NCBI GenBank assembly: GCA_020634565.1
Contig: JACKBN010000001.1
Span: forward strand, 248,001 to 312,000
Length of the DNA stretch: 64,000 nt
DNA from: Ardenticatenaceae bacterium
Lineage (GTDB): Bacteria; Chloroflexota; Anaerolineae; Promineifilales; Promineifilaceae
Reading direction: 5' to 3'
The stretch's first letter is position 1. Every line of letters begins with the position of its first letter. This document shows, in pieces, positions 18,544-28,757 of the stretch. Under the pieces are notes generated by a model that worked only from the letters and a program-made list of their open reading frames with translations, was not told where the DNA came from and did not search any database. The position numbers were made by a program, and so were the translations under genes.

Positions 18544-18971
18544 GGTTACTTCTCCGAGCGAAAAACCTTTGGTTTAAGCGGTATTCTCTGGCTGGTGTTG
18601 AGCGTGTTGAATCGTTGTTGTTGCCCGCATTCTTGGATGAAAGAACAGTCGCTTCATTGATTCTACCCGTTAGCACTTAACAACTTTATAACAATGTTTG
18701 CCACAGAAGAACGCCACCTCAGCGACAAGAACAGTTACTTGTTTTTACAATAAAGGAAAATACCCCATCCTTGCTTTGCCGTAAAGAGCAAACAAGCAAA
18801 AATGGCCCATTACCAAAACACCTTTTTTCAGAATCAGTTCCAACAGCACAAACCAAGAAAAGCTGTATATCATCGTTTATTTCTACGTCAATCCCCTTGG
18901 CTATTTAGACAGGGAAGAAGTAACATTGAACCTGAATCAGTAAATTACCTTCGCTTAACAGGAGTAATAAA
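18544..18971. other. Intergenic region between divergent kinase and GH3 genes
   Basis: This 428-base gap should hold both promoters. For the plus-strand GH3 gene a weak candidate is TTGGCT (18897-18902) with TAACAT (18921-18926), 18 bases apart, and the ribosome site is CAGGAG just before the ATG. No operator-like palindrome, repeat or conserved small gene stands out. Confidence 0.4.
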
Positions 18972-20855
18972 ATGCAAGATAACCACTCAGAAACCGCTCT
19001 TACCGAAAACGTTAAACAAAAATCCAAACTGATCCAAACCGAAAACGGGTTTGCCTACCGTGATCTCAACAAAAACGGCAAGCTAGACATCTACGAAGAT
19101 CCGCGCCAACCGATCGAATCCCGCGTTGAGGATTTGCTATCCCAAATGACCCTGGAAGAAAAAGCCGGGATGCTCTTCATCGACGGCGTACGCGTAAATC
19201 CGGATGGCTCCATCGAAGAAAAGGATGACGATCAGGCGTTTACTGGATTTGGCCAAAGCGTAACCACCAAAATCACCGATTTGCAGATGAACCACTTTAA
19301 TGTCTGGCAAATTCCTGGGGCTAAACCGCTGGCCGCCTGGTACAACAACATGCAGCAGCTGGCCGAACAATCCCGCCTCGGCATTCCCGCCACCCTCGCT
19401 TCCGACCCGCGCAATCATCTGGGCAAAAACGTGATCTCCATGGCGGTCGAAGATTTCTCGCAGTGGTGTGAAACCACCGGCTTCGGCGCCATCGACGATC
19501 CCGAACTGGTGCGCCAGTTTGCCGAAATTGCCCGCGAAGAATACCTGGCCGTGGGCATTCGTGTGGCCCTGCATCCCCAAATAGATTTGGCCACAGAGCC
19601 GCGCTGGCCGCGCATCAGCGGCACCTTTGGCGAAGATGCCGAAATCAGCGCCCGGCTGGGCAAAGCGTACATCGAAGGCTTTCAAGGGCCAAAATTAGGT
19701 CCCCACAGCGTGGCCTGCATGACCAAACATTTCCCCGGTGGCGGCCCGCAAAAAGAAGGGCTCGATCCCCACTTTGAATTCCAGCAGGGGCAAATCTACC
19801 CTGGCGACAACTTTAACTACCATCTGATTCCCTTTGAAGCCGCTTTTGAAGCTGGAACCGCTTCGATTATGCCCTACTATGGCATTCCCATGGGCCAGAC
19901 AGATGAAGATGTGGCCATGTCCTACAACAAAACCATCATCACCACCTTGCTGCGCGACAAGTACGCCTATGACGGAGTGGTCTGCACCGATTGGGGACTC
20001 ATCACCGACAGGCACATGGGCGAATTCACCTGGCCCGCACGCGCCTGGGGCGTGGAGCATCTCAGCGAGGTGGAGCGAGTGCTAAAAGTGCTGAAGGCAG
20101 GCGTCGATCAGTTTGGCGGCGAAAGCTGCCCCGAACTGGTGCTGGAACTGGTAGAAAACGGCAAGCTCACCGAAGCGCGCATCGACCAATCGGTGCGGCG
20201 CTTGCTCAAACAAAAGTTTGAACTCGGCCTATTCGAAGATCCGTTTGTGGATGAAACCCACGTCACAGATGTGTTTGGTAGTCCCCGAGCAGCAGCCGCT
20301 GGTTTGGCGTCGCAAAGCCGCGCCATGACCTTGCTCAAAAACAACGAGGAGGTGCTGCCGCTGCAGGGCCAGCCCAAAATCTTCGTTCAGAACATGGATG
20401 CTGAGGTGGCCGCCAAGTACGCTCAGGTGGTAGATTCGCCCGATGAGGCTGATTTTGCCGTTTTGCGCTTGGACACGCCGTGGATACCGATCGACACAAA
20501 AAACGAGTTTGCCCGGAGCTTCCACCACGGCGATCTGGATTTTAAGGACGAAGCAAAGGCTGAAATTTTGGCCTTGTGTGAAAAAGTACCGACGATTGTG
20601 GTGATTTACCTGGATCGTCCGGCGGTCATCCCCGAGATAAGCGCCGCTGCTCATGCATTGTTGGCAGATTTTGGGGCGAGTGATACGGCCGTTCTCAACA
20701 CCATCTTCGGCAAGGCCCAACCAGAAGGCAAGCTGCCCTTTGAGCTGCCATCGTCGATGGACGCCGTGCGTGCCCAAAGAGCCGACGTACCGCGCGATTC
20801 AAAAGATCCGCTGTACCCCTTTGGCTTTGGGCTGCGCTATGCCAACAACAAATGA
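18972..20855 (+). CDS. Glycoside hydrolase family 3 (beta-glucosidase/xylosidase-like)
   Basis: The 627-residue enzyme starts 10 bases after CAGGAG. Its N-terminus carries the GH3 opening YRDLNKNGKLDIYEDPRQP followed by LLSQMTLEEKAGML. The (beta/alpha)8 domain has the substrate-binding KHFPGGG segment and the nucleophile Asp in YDGVVCTDWG at about residue 340. A second alpha/beta sandwich domain ends with YPFGFGLRY. It lacks the fibronectin-III domain found in longer GH3 enzymes and has no signal peptide, so it probably acts in the cytoplasm on imported oligosaccharides. It stands alone, divergent from the histidine kinase and closed by a strong terminator. Exact substrate is not predictable. 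Confidence 0.9.
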   Translation: MQDNHSETALTENVKQKSKLIQTENGFAYRDLNKNGKLDIYEDPRQPIESRVEDLLSQMTLEEKAGMLFIDGVRVNPDGSIEEKDDDQAFTGFGQSVTTKITDLQMNHFNVWQIPGAKPLAAWYNNMQQLAEQSRLGIPATLASDPRNHLGKNVISMAVEDFSQWCETTGFGAIDDPELVRQFAEIAREEYLAVGIRVALHPQIDLATEPRWPRISGTFGEDAEISARLGKAYIEGFQGPKLGPHSVACMTKHFPGGGPQKEGLDPHFEFQQGQIYPGDNFNYHLIPFEAAFEAGTASIMPYYGIPMGQTDEDVAMSYNKTIITTLLRDKYAYDGVVCTDWGLITDRHMGEFTWPARAWGVEHLSEVERVLKVLKAGVDQFGGESCPELVLELVENGKLTEARIDQSVRRLLKQKFELGLFEDPFVDETHVTDVFGSPRAAAAGLASQSRAMTLLKNNEEVLPLQGQPKIFVQNMDAEVAAKYAQVVDSPDEADFAVLRLDTPWIPIDTKNEFARSFHHGDLDFKDEAKAEILALCEKVPTIVVIYLDRPAVIPEISAAAHALLADFGASDTAVLNTIFGKAQPEGKLPFELPSSMDAVRAQRADVPRDSKDPLYPFGFGLRYANNK

Positions 20856-20971
20856 GGGATCACCCCGCTGTGAAAGCGCCCATCCGGGCCTGCCACATCA
20901 TGGCCAACCTGCTGCGGCAAAGATAGGAGACTAAACGTTCATCCTCTTTTTGCGAAACTGCAATATAAATG

Positions 20972-21007
20972 AAAAGCCCGATGCGCAAAATGGCACATCG
21001 GGCTTTT
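20972..21007. terminator. Bidirectional intrinsic terminator
   Basis: A perfect 12-bp stem (AAAAGCCCGATG with CATCGGGCTTTT) with a 12-base loop lies between the convergent GH3 and PKD-protein genes. The A-run on one side and T-run on the other let it terminate both transcripts. Confidence 0.88.
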
Positions 21008-21039
21008 CGTTTGGAGGGTCGGTAGTCTTTAGTAGAGCG

Positions 21040-24000
21040 CTACTTCACGACACTGCTAACCAAAACGCTGTTGTCCACATCAAACGTGTACCCATTGAAG
21101 GTCACGTTGGTGATGGCTAGCGTGTAGGTGCCTGGGCCATTGTCGCCCAGGTTAAAGCGGGCCGTACCTCGGCTAGACACAGCCGTCGAATCTGCGCTGG
21201 TCGTGCCATTGGGTAAAGTCCAGAGAACATCTACCGTAGCCCCGGTCAACGTGCTGCCATTTTCATCCACCACGGTTACCATGGCCACCAGGGACCCATT
21301 GTTACGCACCGTCAGGCTAATGTTGGAAACGATGGCACAGTTACTGCTGCAACCGTTGCCCGGTTCCGTAACGGTGATGGTCACGGTGTCCGTAGCCGTG
21401 GCACCCTCGTTGTCTGTTACCGTCAGTGTGGCCACGTAGGTGCCGGCGGCGGTGTAGGTATTAAAGGCCGTCGCGCCGGTAGTGCTGTTGCCATCACCAA
21501 AATCCCAGGCGTAGCTGATAATCATGCCATCCGCATCCGTGGAACTGGAACCATTGAAGAAGACCATTAGGGGCGCTTCCCCCGTGGTGACATCGGCGCT
21601 GGCAACGGCCGTTGGCGGTTGGTTCACCGCCGGATCAATCACGGTGATAGTCACGGCGTCTGTATCTGTGGCGCCTTCGTTATCCGTTACCGTCAGCGTG
21701 GCGACGTAGATGCCTGCTGTCGTGTAGCTGTAGTTGGGATTAGCAGTTGTTGCGCTGCCACCGTCGCCAAAGTCCCAGGCGTAGCTGGCAATGGTGCCGT
21801 CGCTATCGCTAGAACCCGAACCGGTAAAGTTCACGCTGAGCGGCGCATCGCCACTGGTTACGTCTGCACTGGCAACGGCCGTTGGCGGCTGATTCACCGG
21901 TGCATCTCCCACGGTAATGGTGACCGTAGCCGTGCCGGTTGCGCCCTGATCATCCGTCACCGTCAGCGTGACCGTGTACACACCATCGCTGTTGAAGCGG
22001 AGGCGTGGATTCTGGCGGGTTGTGGAACGGCCGTCGCTCACTTCCCACAAGTAGGACACAATCGAGCCGTCGGGATCGCTAGAGCCGTCTGAATTAAACA
22101 GGACCGTCAAAGGCGAAGGCCCGCTGGTTGGCGTTGCGGAGATGACCGCCACAGGCGGTTGATTGCCCCCGCCACCGCCCGTCACGGTGATGGTCACGGA
22201 GTCGCTGCCGGTCAACCCATCATCGTCAGTCACGGTGAGCGTCACCAGGTAGGTACCAGGCACGGTGTAGGTTTTGCCAAACCCAGGATTGGGTAGCGTA
22301 GACGTGGTGCCATCACCGAAATCCCACAAGTAAGACACGATGAAGCCATCCACATCCGAAGACCCGCTTGAGCTAAACGATGGGGTAAATGGTGCCGGAC
22401 CTGTGGTATCAAACACGCCGAGAACGGCCGTTGGCGGCTGGTTACCCGCCGTGCCCGTAGCCGTCACCACCAACGAATCGCTGTCCGTGGCCCCGTCATT
22501 GTCCGTGACGGTAAGCGTGACCGTATAGGTACCAGGCGTCTCATAGATTTTGATGGCCGGATGCGGCACATTTGAGGTAGTGCCATCGCCAAAGTCCCAT
22601 AGCCAGCCCACAATTGAACCATCCGGATCACTGGAGCTGAACGAATTGAAGAACGGATTGAACGGCACATCCCCAGAAGTGACATTGACGCCAGCCACAG
22701 CAATTGGCGGCTGATTCGGCGGTTCTGGGCCAACGTTGATCACCATACTGGCGGTTCCTGAACCTCCACGTCCGTCATACACGGTCACGGTCACGGTGTA
22801 AACACCTTCAGCCGAGAATGTGTGGAAAGCAGGTGAACCAAAGTAGTTAAAGCTGTTATCGCCAAAATCCCACTCAATATTGCCAATAGAGCCATCGGGA
22901 TCGTAGGAACCAGCGGCCGTAAAGACCACGCTGAGCGGTGCATTGCCTGAAGTAACATCGGCGGCAATAAATGCAACCGGATCAATGTTGGGCGCTTGGG
23001 CTGCAATGGCCACGGCATTGCTTGTGGTTGCCCCTTGATTATCCGTAACGGTCAGCGTCGCTACGTAATCACCAGCCGCGGTGTAACCATGGCTAGGATT
23101 AGCAGCAGTAGAAGTTGACCCATCACCAAAATCCCAGGCATAGGAAACAATGGTGCCGTCCAGATCGGTGCTGCCGGTGGAGTTGAAGTTCACGGTGAAT
23201 GGCACATCGCCACCGAGCACATCAGCGCCCGCCACGGCCACCGGCCACTGGTTGCCACCCACGCCAAACTGCTGGTAGCCAATGCCATAAGCAGTGCGGC
23301 TATTTTGGAAGATGGAACCAGCAAAAAGGCTTACGCCGTTGGCCGCACTAACGTGCGGATTTGCTTCAGACAGAGCTGAGTTGGAGAAAATAAAACCTTG
23401 CGGGTCCAGCACGGTGCCGCTTTCGCTGATGCGCATGCCGTACAAATCGCTACGCGCATCGAGTTGATCCAGCGTCAGCGGGGCAAAGCGATTGCGCTGT
23501 TCGTTGTAAGCCAGCACAAACTGCGTGCCGTCCCAGGCCAGATGCGGTCGGTATTGGTTACCTTGCCACGGTGTCAGGTTTTGAGCAGGTTGCTTGGTAC
23601 CATCGCTATTGACAATCACACCTACCAGGTCAGTTTCCACACCGGAGGAAATTTCGGCAGATTGAATAACCAGCGCGGTCGTGTCACTGGCGGCAGTGGC
23701 TACCTGGAACATAGAGTTCCCACCATTCACAGAATAAAATCCGTAAACCTGGAATTCCGTACCTACAGAGCCATTGGCCTCAATGAATACACCATTGGTT
23801 TCTGCAAGAGGATCATCATGGGTGAAGTTGCGCTGGTAAGCCAGGAACCAGCGGTTGCCCATCGTCGTGAGGGCAACTGAGCGAGCGTGGTTAAAGCCCG
23901 CCAGCATCGGTGGCGTGTCTAACACAGCGCCAGTGTTGCCATCCAGGCGGGCGACGTAAACATTGATGATTTGGGTGGTCAGACCAAACTGGCGACCCAC

Positions 24001-25575
24001 AATGAGGTAAGTGCTGCCAATGGCAGAGACATCGGTGGCCCCAAAGCCAGCCATGACGGTGATGGGGTTAGCGTCGATCAGAGTGCCGTTTTGCTGTAAA
24101 CGCTGGGCATAGATGATGCCATCCTGTCCCCAGGTAATGACGTAATTGCTGCCGTTCCAGGCCACAGACGGCGTGCCGGGACCGGTGAGATAATCGCCCG
24201 ATGCCAGCATGATGGGTTCGCTGGTAAGAGGCGTACCGCTAGCGTCCAGGGGTTGGGCCATGAGGCGATAGGCGCTGCCGGTGTCGCTGCGATAAGACAT
24301 CATGTAGCCATTGCTGCCTACGGCCGAATCCGCAAAAACTTGCGTCGGGGCACTCATAGAAACGGGCACCAGTGGCCCCGCAACGTTAGAGACAGGAATG
24401 TTCACGGTGAACACATCGTATTCGTTGTTGGCGAATTCGCTGCGTACCATTTGCAGGCTGCCGTTACTGGTAACGGCCGTTGCCCCCAACGAAATACTGT
24501 CCAATGTCAAGTTAGAGACAAGCACACCACCGGGGTCTAGCACCTGCCCAGCAGCACTGATGCGAGCGGTATAGAGATCAAAAACAAAGTTCCAAGCAGC
24601 CAGCCAGTTTGTCCCATCCCACCCCACTGCGGGTGCATTTGCGCCATTCTGATTGGCAATCATGGTGTTGGTGCCATCCAAAAGATTGGCGTTGGTATCC
24701 AGTCGTGAGCCAAAGGAAGCGATGGTGAAATCTGGAAGCTGATCCGTCCATACGGCATAAAATTCGGTGCCGTTGGCTGCAAGGTCACTTACAAAAGCGC
24801 CATCTAGCAGGGTAAACATGCCGCCGCCAAGAACATTGACGTTGCTATCGAAACGCACCGCGCCGGTGGTGCCTTGGTCGGTAAAGGTCAGAAGACAAAC
24901 GCCGCCAGTACAAGCCAAATCTAAATTAGACCGCGTGTAAAAGGTTTGGGGCACCAAAATGGTGCCGGGCTGCTGTAATTGCCCGTCGCCGGTGAGCTTT
25001 ACGGCAAAAATATCGCCATCTTCGTAAGCAATGAACCAATCAGTGCCGTCACTCGCGATGTCCCAGTATGAACCGGCGGTGTTGTAGAGAATGATGGGGG
25101 TTTCATCGAGTAACTGCCCAGCAGCAGAGATACGAACTGCGGCCAAAGCTGTGTCGTAGAAGAAGCCGGTACCGCTGAGGGTAGAGGTTCGAAACACGAC
25201 AAGCCAGTTGGTACCGTTCCAGAAGACGTTTGGTGTGGTCTGACTGCCTTTTGCCTGAGCAATGGGGAACGGCAACGCGCTTTGCGGATTGCCGCTGGCA
25301 TCCAGGAACATGCCGTAGATGTCGCTGGCCGTTTCAAACTCTGTGAAGGGAGCGCCAGCGGCAAGTGCCCGCCGATCCGCCCAAACAACCAGAGATTGGC
25401 CATTACCATGGGCGATGGCGGGTGAAACTTGATCGTCTGCGGCGAGGGCAACGGCCGTATCGCCAGGCACAAATTGTGTGGGGGAAATAGCGGCAAATGT
25501 TGGTCCATTCGTGGCCAAAAACAGCCCGATGAACAACAAAATACCTAGTTTAAGAATCGCAAGTTTGTTTTGCAT
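21040..25575 (-). CDS. Large secreted protein with seven PKD domains
   Basis: The ATG at 25575 is preferred because GGAG lies 6 bases upstream; a TTG four codons earlier overlaps that site. The 1511-residue protein has a signal peptide (LAILKLGILLFIGLFLATNG). Residues about 30-740 contain repeating WNGTNWLVVF / SDGTDWFIAY blades, suggesting one or two beta-propellers. Seven PKD repeats follow, each with NQPPxAV at the start, the GSSDxDGxIxSYxWDFGDG core (one reads WEVSDG) and VTLTVTD at the end. The last 110 residues form another Ig-like domain. PKD domains commonly mediate surface protein or polysaccharide contacts. It has no Pro-Leu-Val tail and no catalytic motif. It is monocistronic. Confidence 0.85.
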   Translation of the reverse strand: MQNKLAILKLGILLFIGLFLATNGPTFAAISPTQFVPGDTAVALAADDQVSPAIAHGNGQSLVVWADRRALAAGAPFTEFETASDIYGMFLDASGNPQSALPFPIAQAKGSQTTPNVFWNGTNWLVVFRTSTLSGTGFFYDTALAAVRISAAGQLLDETPIILYNTAGSYWDIASDGTDWFIAYEDGDIFAVKLTGDGQLQQPGTILVPQTFYTRSNLDLACTGGVCLLTFTDQGTTGAVRFDSNVNVLGGGMFTLLDGAFVSDLAANGTEFYAVWTDQLPDFTIASFGSRLDTNANLLDGTNTMIANQNGANAPAVGWDGTNWLAAWNFVFDLYTARISAAGQVLDPGGVLVSNLTLDSISLGATAVTSNGSLQMVRSEFANNEYDVFTVNIPVSNVAGPLVPVSMSAPTQVFADSAVGSNGYMMSYRSDTGSAYRLMAQPLDASGTPLTSEPIMLASGDYLTGPGTPSVAWNGSNYVITWGQDGIIYAQRLQQNGTLIDANPITVMAGFGATDVSAIGSTYLIVGRQFGLTTQIINVYVARLDGNTGAVLDTPPMLAGFNHARSVALTTMGNRWFLAYQRNFTHDDPLAETNGVFIEANGSVGTEFQVYGFYSVNGGNSMFQVATAASDTTALVIQSAEISSGVETDLVGVIVNSDGTKQPAQNLTPWQGNQYRPHLAWDGTQFVLAYNEQRNRFAPLTLDQLDARSDLYGMRISESGTVLDPQGFIFSNSALSEANPHVSAANGVSLFAGSIFQNSRTAYGIGYQQFGVGGNQWPVAVAGADVLGGDVPFTVNFNSTGSTDLDGTIVSYAWDFGDGSTSTAANPSHGYTAAGDYVATLTVTDNQGATTSNAVAIAAQAPNIDPVAFIAADVTSGNAPLSVVFTAAGSYDPDGSIGNIEWDFGDNSFNYFGSPAFHTFSAEGVYTVTVTVYDGRGGSGTASMVINVGPEPPNQPPIAVAGVNVTSGDVPFNPFFNSFSSSDPDGSIVGWLWDFGDGTTSNVPHPAIKIYETPGTYTVTLTVTDNDGATDSDSLVVTATGTAGNQPPTAVLGVFDTTGPAPFTPSFSSSGSSDVDGFIVSYLWDFGDGTTSTLPNPGFGKTYTVPGTYLVTLTVTDDDGLTGSDSVTITVTGGGGGNQPPVAVISATPTSGPSPLTVLFNSDGSSDPDGSIVSYLWEVSDGRSTTRQNPRLRFNSDGVYTVTLTVTDDQGATGTATVTITVGDAPVNQPPTAVASADVTSGDAPLSVNFTGSGSSDSDGTIASYAWDFGDGGSATTANPNYSYTTAGIYVATLTVTDNEGATDTDAVTITVIDPAVNQPPTAVASADVTTGEAPLMVFFNGSSSTDADGMIISYAWDFGDGNSTTGATAFNTYTAAGTYVATLTVTDNEGATATDTVTITVTEPGNGCSSNCAIVSNISLTVRNNGSLVAMVTVVDENGSTLTGATVDVLWTLPNGTTSADSTAVSSRGTARFNLGDNGPGTYTLAITNVTFNGYTFDVDNSVLVSSVVK

Positions 25576-25721
25576 CGTTTTCTCCAAAATATTAAAGTTA
25601 AAAAGTGGTTTCGATAAAGATATGAACTGTTTAGAATTAGTTCAGAATGGGCAGGCTTTCTAACTGTTTATAGATTTAACCTCTTATCCTGTATGTATCA
25701 TTCAACCATCCAATGTTTGAA

Positions 25722-25751
25722 GAGATGGAAGCAATTCATGGCCTCCATCTC
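25722..25751 (-). terminator. Weak hairpin after the PQQ-propeller gene
   Basis: An 8-bp inverted repeat (GAGATGGA with TCCATCTC) lies 30-60 bases downstream of the stop of the propeller gene. There is no strong U-run in minus-strand RNA, so termination here is only a possibility. Confidence 0.3.
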
Positions 25752-25778
25752 ATTTGTTAAGCTAAGCCATACTATGCT

Positions 25779-27728
25779 TTATGGCTGATACGTGACATTG
25801 ACCGCTAAGTAATCGAGGAAGAAATCCCGCCTCGTATTACTTGCCACATTAGTAACTCTTATGCGGAAGTTTGTATTGCTGAAGTCGCTGGAATTCCATA
25901 CACGTCCCCATGTGTCCGACACATTGCCGAGAAGGTAAGTGGCTTCCGTAGTGCTTAGGGTCGTTGTAGACTTGGCTAACGTCCATGTGGCTCCGCCATC
26001 CCATGAAATCTCTACACATATATTCGGAGCGCCAATCGTCGCATCAGCAGATGCATCAAGCCGCACCTGAACCCCTTGAACTGTTGCAGTTGCCGGTATG
26101 TTGAAATTGAAGTTGTAAAAATGATGCTTGTCTTTTCCGTTATTTGTGCAGGACGCATTGGTGTTCGTACCACTATTTATGTCGGCAGCGACCAACAAAT
26201 CATCAGAATATGCATTCGTAGGACTGGTCTGATAACCATTATTGTCACCGGCACTTATTGTCTGGGCACTATTGGCCGAAGGGGCAATAAAACCAGTGCT
26301 TATGCTTGACCCAGGTGTAGCAGTTGGAGTGGGAGGAGGAGGTGTATTGGTAGGTGTACTGGTTGGGCCCGGAGTTGGCGATGGGGTACTAACCACACCA
26401 CCAGAAACCTGCCAACACGTAATCAGCGCATCGTAACCGCCTGTAGCGCACACGTCGCCACTAGGAAGGGCGGTTGCCCAAACTGTAGCCAAATTGGAAA
26501 ACGCTTCCCACAAGAGCGTACCATTCGAACTGTAGCCGACCGTTACACCTGGGATATACCCACCTGGAAGATTGGGACCACCACGTCCTGTCACTACTGT
26601 TGTGCCATCTGCTAACACAAGAACTGCGGCAGGTATCTCATCTGTATTTAAGCCACCATCCCGAACGGCCTCCCAACGGACTGCACCAGTTGTCTCAAAA
26701 ACGGCCGTATACCAATCAAGGAAGCCTCTACTAGCTTGACCCGCCACAACCAGACTTCCGTCAGGAGCTATTGCCATCCTCAAGCCAGCGGCACTTGTCG
26801 CATCAACTGGACGCTTATCCGTTCGCCATAGCCGTGCACCCGTTACCCGGTCATAAGCCACTACAGTTAGATGATAAGCGATTGCCGGTGTACCTGACCC
26901 GGTGACTCCTTGGCCCGTTACGTACACACGAGTGGCATCAACCACCACGTCACGAGCGGCCACGCCTTCTGGCGCAGCCACGGTCCATCTTTGTGTGCCC
27001 GTTGCTGCGTCGTAAAGCGTTGTGATCCAGGTGGCTCCACCAGAGACACTTCCCGTCACAACCACATTGGCGCCATCAGGGCTCAACGCCAGCGAAGAAG
27101 CAATCGCATAGCCCCCGCCGGTTAAGTCCTGTTTAGACCAAAGCAAAGTACCTGAAGGGCTGTACTTCTGGACAAACAGACCACTTCCGACTGCACTCCA
27201 GGCCACATATGCGTTGCCTGAAGCATCGACCAAGAGCCGGCCTACAGAAGGGTAAAAAGAGGCTGAAAAGTCTACTCGCCAAAGAAGTGCCCCGTTGGGG
27301 GCGTAGCGGACCATAGTGTTGCCGATCGATTTGCCGCGAGAATCCTCATTGTGGCCAATTGCCACAAAGTCGCCATTGGGCGCAGCGGCAATCCAATCCC
27401 CTGCGAATGTTCCTGACGTGGGGATAACAGTGCTGCGCCAACGAAAAGCTCCCGTTGCCGTATAGGATGTCACAACTAGATCGCGCCCCCCAGATGGACC
27501 TGATACCACGGCCACATTACCTGAAGCATCGGTTGCCATGCGGGCTGACTGACCTGCTCCAGTGGTACCTGCATCGAGACCACCAGCAGTCCACAGGAGT
27601 GATGGTGTAGTTGCCGCCAAAGCCGGGGTGCCTATGAGTGATGGTATCGCTAAAGAGATAAGGCAAACAGCCAGGAATAATCTGCGTGCTGTCGTGCGCC
27701 CCAATATTGATTTAATCATTCTGCCCAT
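25779..27728 (-). CDS. Secreted PQQ-like beta-propeller protein with C-terminal Ig-like domain
   Basis: The 649-residue protein starts after GGAGGAAGGGAAACA. It has a signal peptide ending near ALAATTP. Residues about 40-430 hold propeller blades of the PQQ/quinoprotein type, seen in repeats such as APNGALLWRVDF, SPSGTLLWSKQD and AATGTQRWTVAAP. A Thr/Pro linker (about 435-465) leads to a C-terminal beta-sandwich domain containing VCVEISWDGGATWT-like residues (VEISWDGGATWTLAKS). No PQQ-binding catalytic set can be confirmed, so it is better described as a binding or structural propeller. It is a single gene with a long AT-rich upstream region. Confidence 0.8.
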   Translation of the reverse strand: MGRMIKSILGRTTARRLFLAVCLISLAIPSLIGTPALAATTPSLLWTAGGLDAGTTGAGQSARMATDASGNVAVVSGPSGGRDLVVTSYTATGAFRWRSTVIPTSGTFAGDWIAAAPNGDFVAIGHNEDSRGKSIGNTMVRYAPNGALLWRVDFSASFYPSVGRLLVDASGNAYVAWSAVGSGLFVQKYSPSGTLLWSKQDLTGGGYAIASSLALSPDGANVVVTGSVSGGATWITTLYDAATGTQRWTVAAPEGVAARDVVVDATRVYVTGQGVTGSGTPAIAYHLTVVAYDRVTGARLWRTDKRPVDATSAAGLRMAIAPDGSLVVAGQASRGFLDWYTAVFETTGAVRWEAVRDGGLNTDEIPAAVLVLADGTTVVTGRGGPNLPGGYIPGVTVGYSSNGTLLWEAFSNLATVWATALPSGDVCATGGYDALITCWQVSGGVVSTPSPTPGPTSTPTNTPPPPTPTATPGSSISTGFIAPSANSAQTISAGDNNGYQTSPTNAYSDDLLVAADINSGTNTNASCTNNGKDKHHFYNFNFNIPATATVQGVQVRLDASADATIGAPNICVEISWDGGATWTLAKSTTTLSTTEATYLLGNVSDTWGRVWNSSDFSNTNFRIRVTNVASNTRRDFFLDYLAVNVTYQP

Positions 27729-28041
27729 TGTTTCCCTTCCTCCAAGTGAAAAGGGTTAGTTGTTATTTAAAAATAAAATAGGCGTATGAATTAGCGAAAG
27801 TTTTCCAAAATAGACTGACGAAAAATCCGCCAATTACGTGAATAAACCGCACAAAATCCAGTTCTTTCAAATGCTTTGTTTGGTTTACCAAACAGGAGAT
27901 GACAAATCTTGCAGTATAGGGTCTATTTTTAGTTTACATAACTTCTCCACGAAGCGTCACGCATCATTGCAAAAAATCAACGCTATCGATTTTTATTTCT
28001 TATGATGGCTATTAGCAGTTTATTCCATAAATACACACAAC
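27729..28041. other. AT-rich intergenic region upstream of the PQQ-propeller gene
   Basis: This 313-base gap is clearly richer in A and T than its flanks. It contains the hairpin TGTTTGG-TTTA-CCAAACA at 27877-27894, about 150 bases upstream of the propeller gene start, which could be an operator. Another short inverted repeat (AGTGAC-TTTA-GTCACT) spans the end of the Crp/Fnr gene. I see no coding potential or RNA gene. Confidence 0.4.
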
Positions 28042-28725
28042 TCAGTGACTAAAGTCACTCTCAACTTCTGCGAACTGTTGCAAAATTTCTGCATTAACAA
28101 CAGTTATCTTTCCGCGTTTAACTTCAACAGCACCCTGCTCTTTAAAATCTTTAAGCAAACGATTGATTACTTCCCGCACGCTGCCGAGTTCGTCGGCCAA
28201 CTGCTGGTGGGTGGTGTGCAACGCCGGGCCGCGACGCAGCAAAATGGCCGCCAAACGTTGATCCAGCTTTTGGAAGGTGACCTGTTCGATAAGCTGAATC
28301 AGCTGCGCCAGCCGGGAGCCGAAAAATTTGAAAATGTGTTCGCGGAACGGTTCTGAAAAAGTGACGAGATCGATGAACAGCGGTTTGGGTAGGGAAACGG
28401 CCGTTACCGAGCGATCCACAATGCCCTGTGCCGGGTAAGTTTGGTTGCCCAGCAGGCAGCTCACCGTCAGGATGCAGCTATCGCCGGGGCGAATGCGGTA
28501 GAGCAGCAGCTCTCGCCCGGAGAGGTCTGGCTTAACCACCCGCACGCTGCCGGAGAGGGGCATGACAAAGTTCAAGCAGGCATCCCCCTCGTTGAACAAA
28601 ATTTGCTGCGCGGGTAGTTTGGTGGCAACGGCCGTTTGGCAAACAAGCTGCTGCAGATTCGCTGGCAGTTTATGAATGGCTGGGTAGTGAAAAAGCAGTT
28701 GGCTTAGTGTGGTTTGAGTGAGCAC
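28042..28725 (-). CDS. Crp/Fnr-family transcription regulator
   Basis: The GTG at 28725 is chosen because TTAGGAA precedes it; longer starts overlap the neighbouring flippase-like gene. The 227-residue protein has a cyclic-nucleotide-binding-type sensor (about 25-140) with LFNEGDACLNFVMPLSGSVR and a C-terminal winged helix with HQQLADELGSVREVINRLL, the DNA-recognition helix of the Crp family. The phosphate-binding cassette of cAMP receptors (GE..RSA) is absent. Instead the sensor carries PGDSCILTVSCLLG, with two Cys five residues apart, plus two more Cys elsewhere (VCQTA, DACLN), so it may sense redox state or a metal. It does not have the N-terminal Cys cluster of FNR. Confidence 0.88.
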   Translation of the reverse strand: MLTQTTLSQLLFHYPAIHKLPANLQQLVCQTAVATKLPAQQILFNEGDACLNFVMPLSGSVRVVKPDLSGRELLLYRIRPGDSCILTVSCLLGNQTYPAQGIVDRSVTAVSLPKPLFIDLVTFSEPFREHIFKFFGSRLAQLIQLIEQVTFQKLDQRLAAILLRRGPALHTTHQQLADELGSVREVINRLLKDFKEQGAVEVKRGKITVVNAEILQQFAEVESDFSH

Positions 28726-28757
28726 GATGTTGTTCCTAATCTCGCTGCTAATTTTGG

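Noticed and set aside
25779..27728. PQQ-dependent dehydrogenase
   Set aside because: Propeller blades are present, but no cofactor-binding or catalytic residues could be identified.
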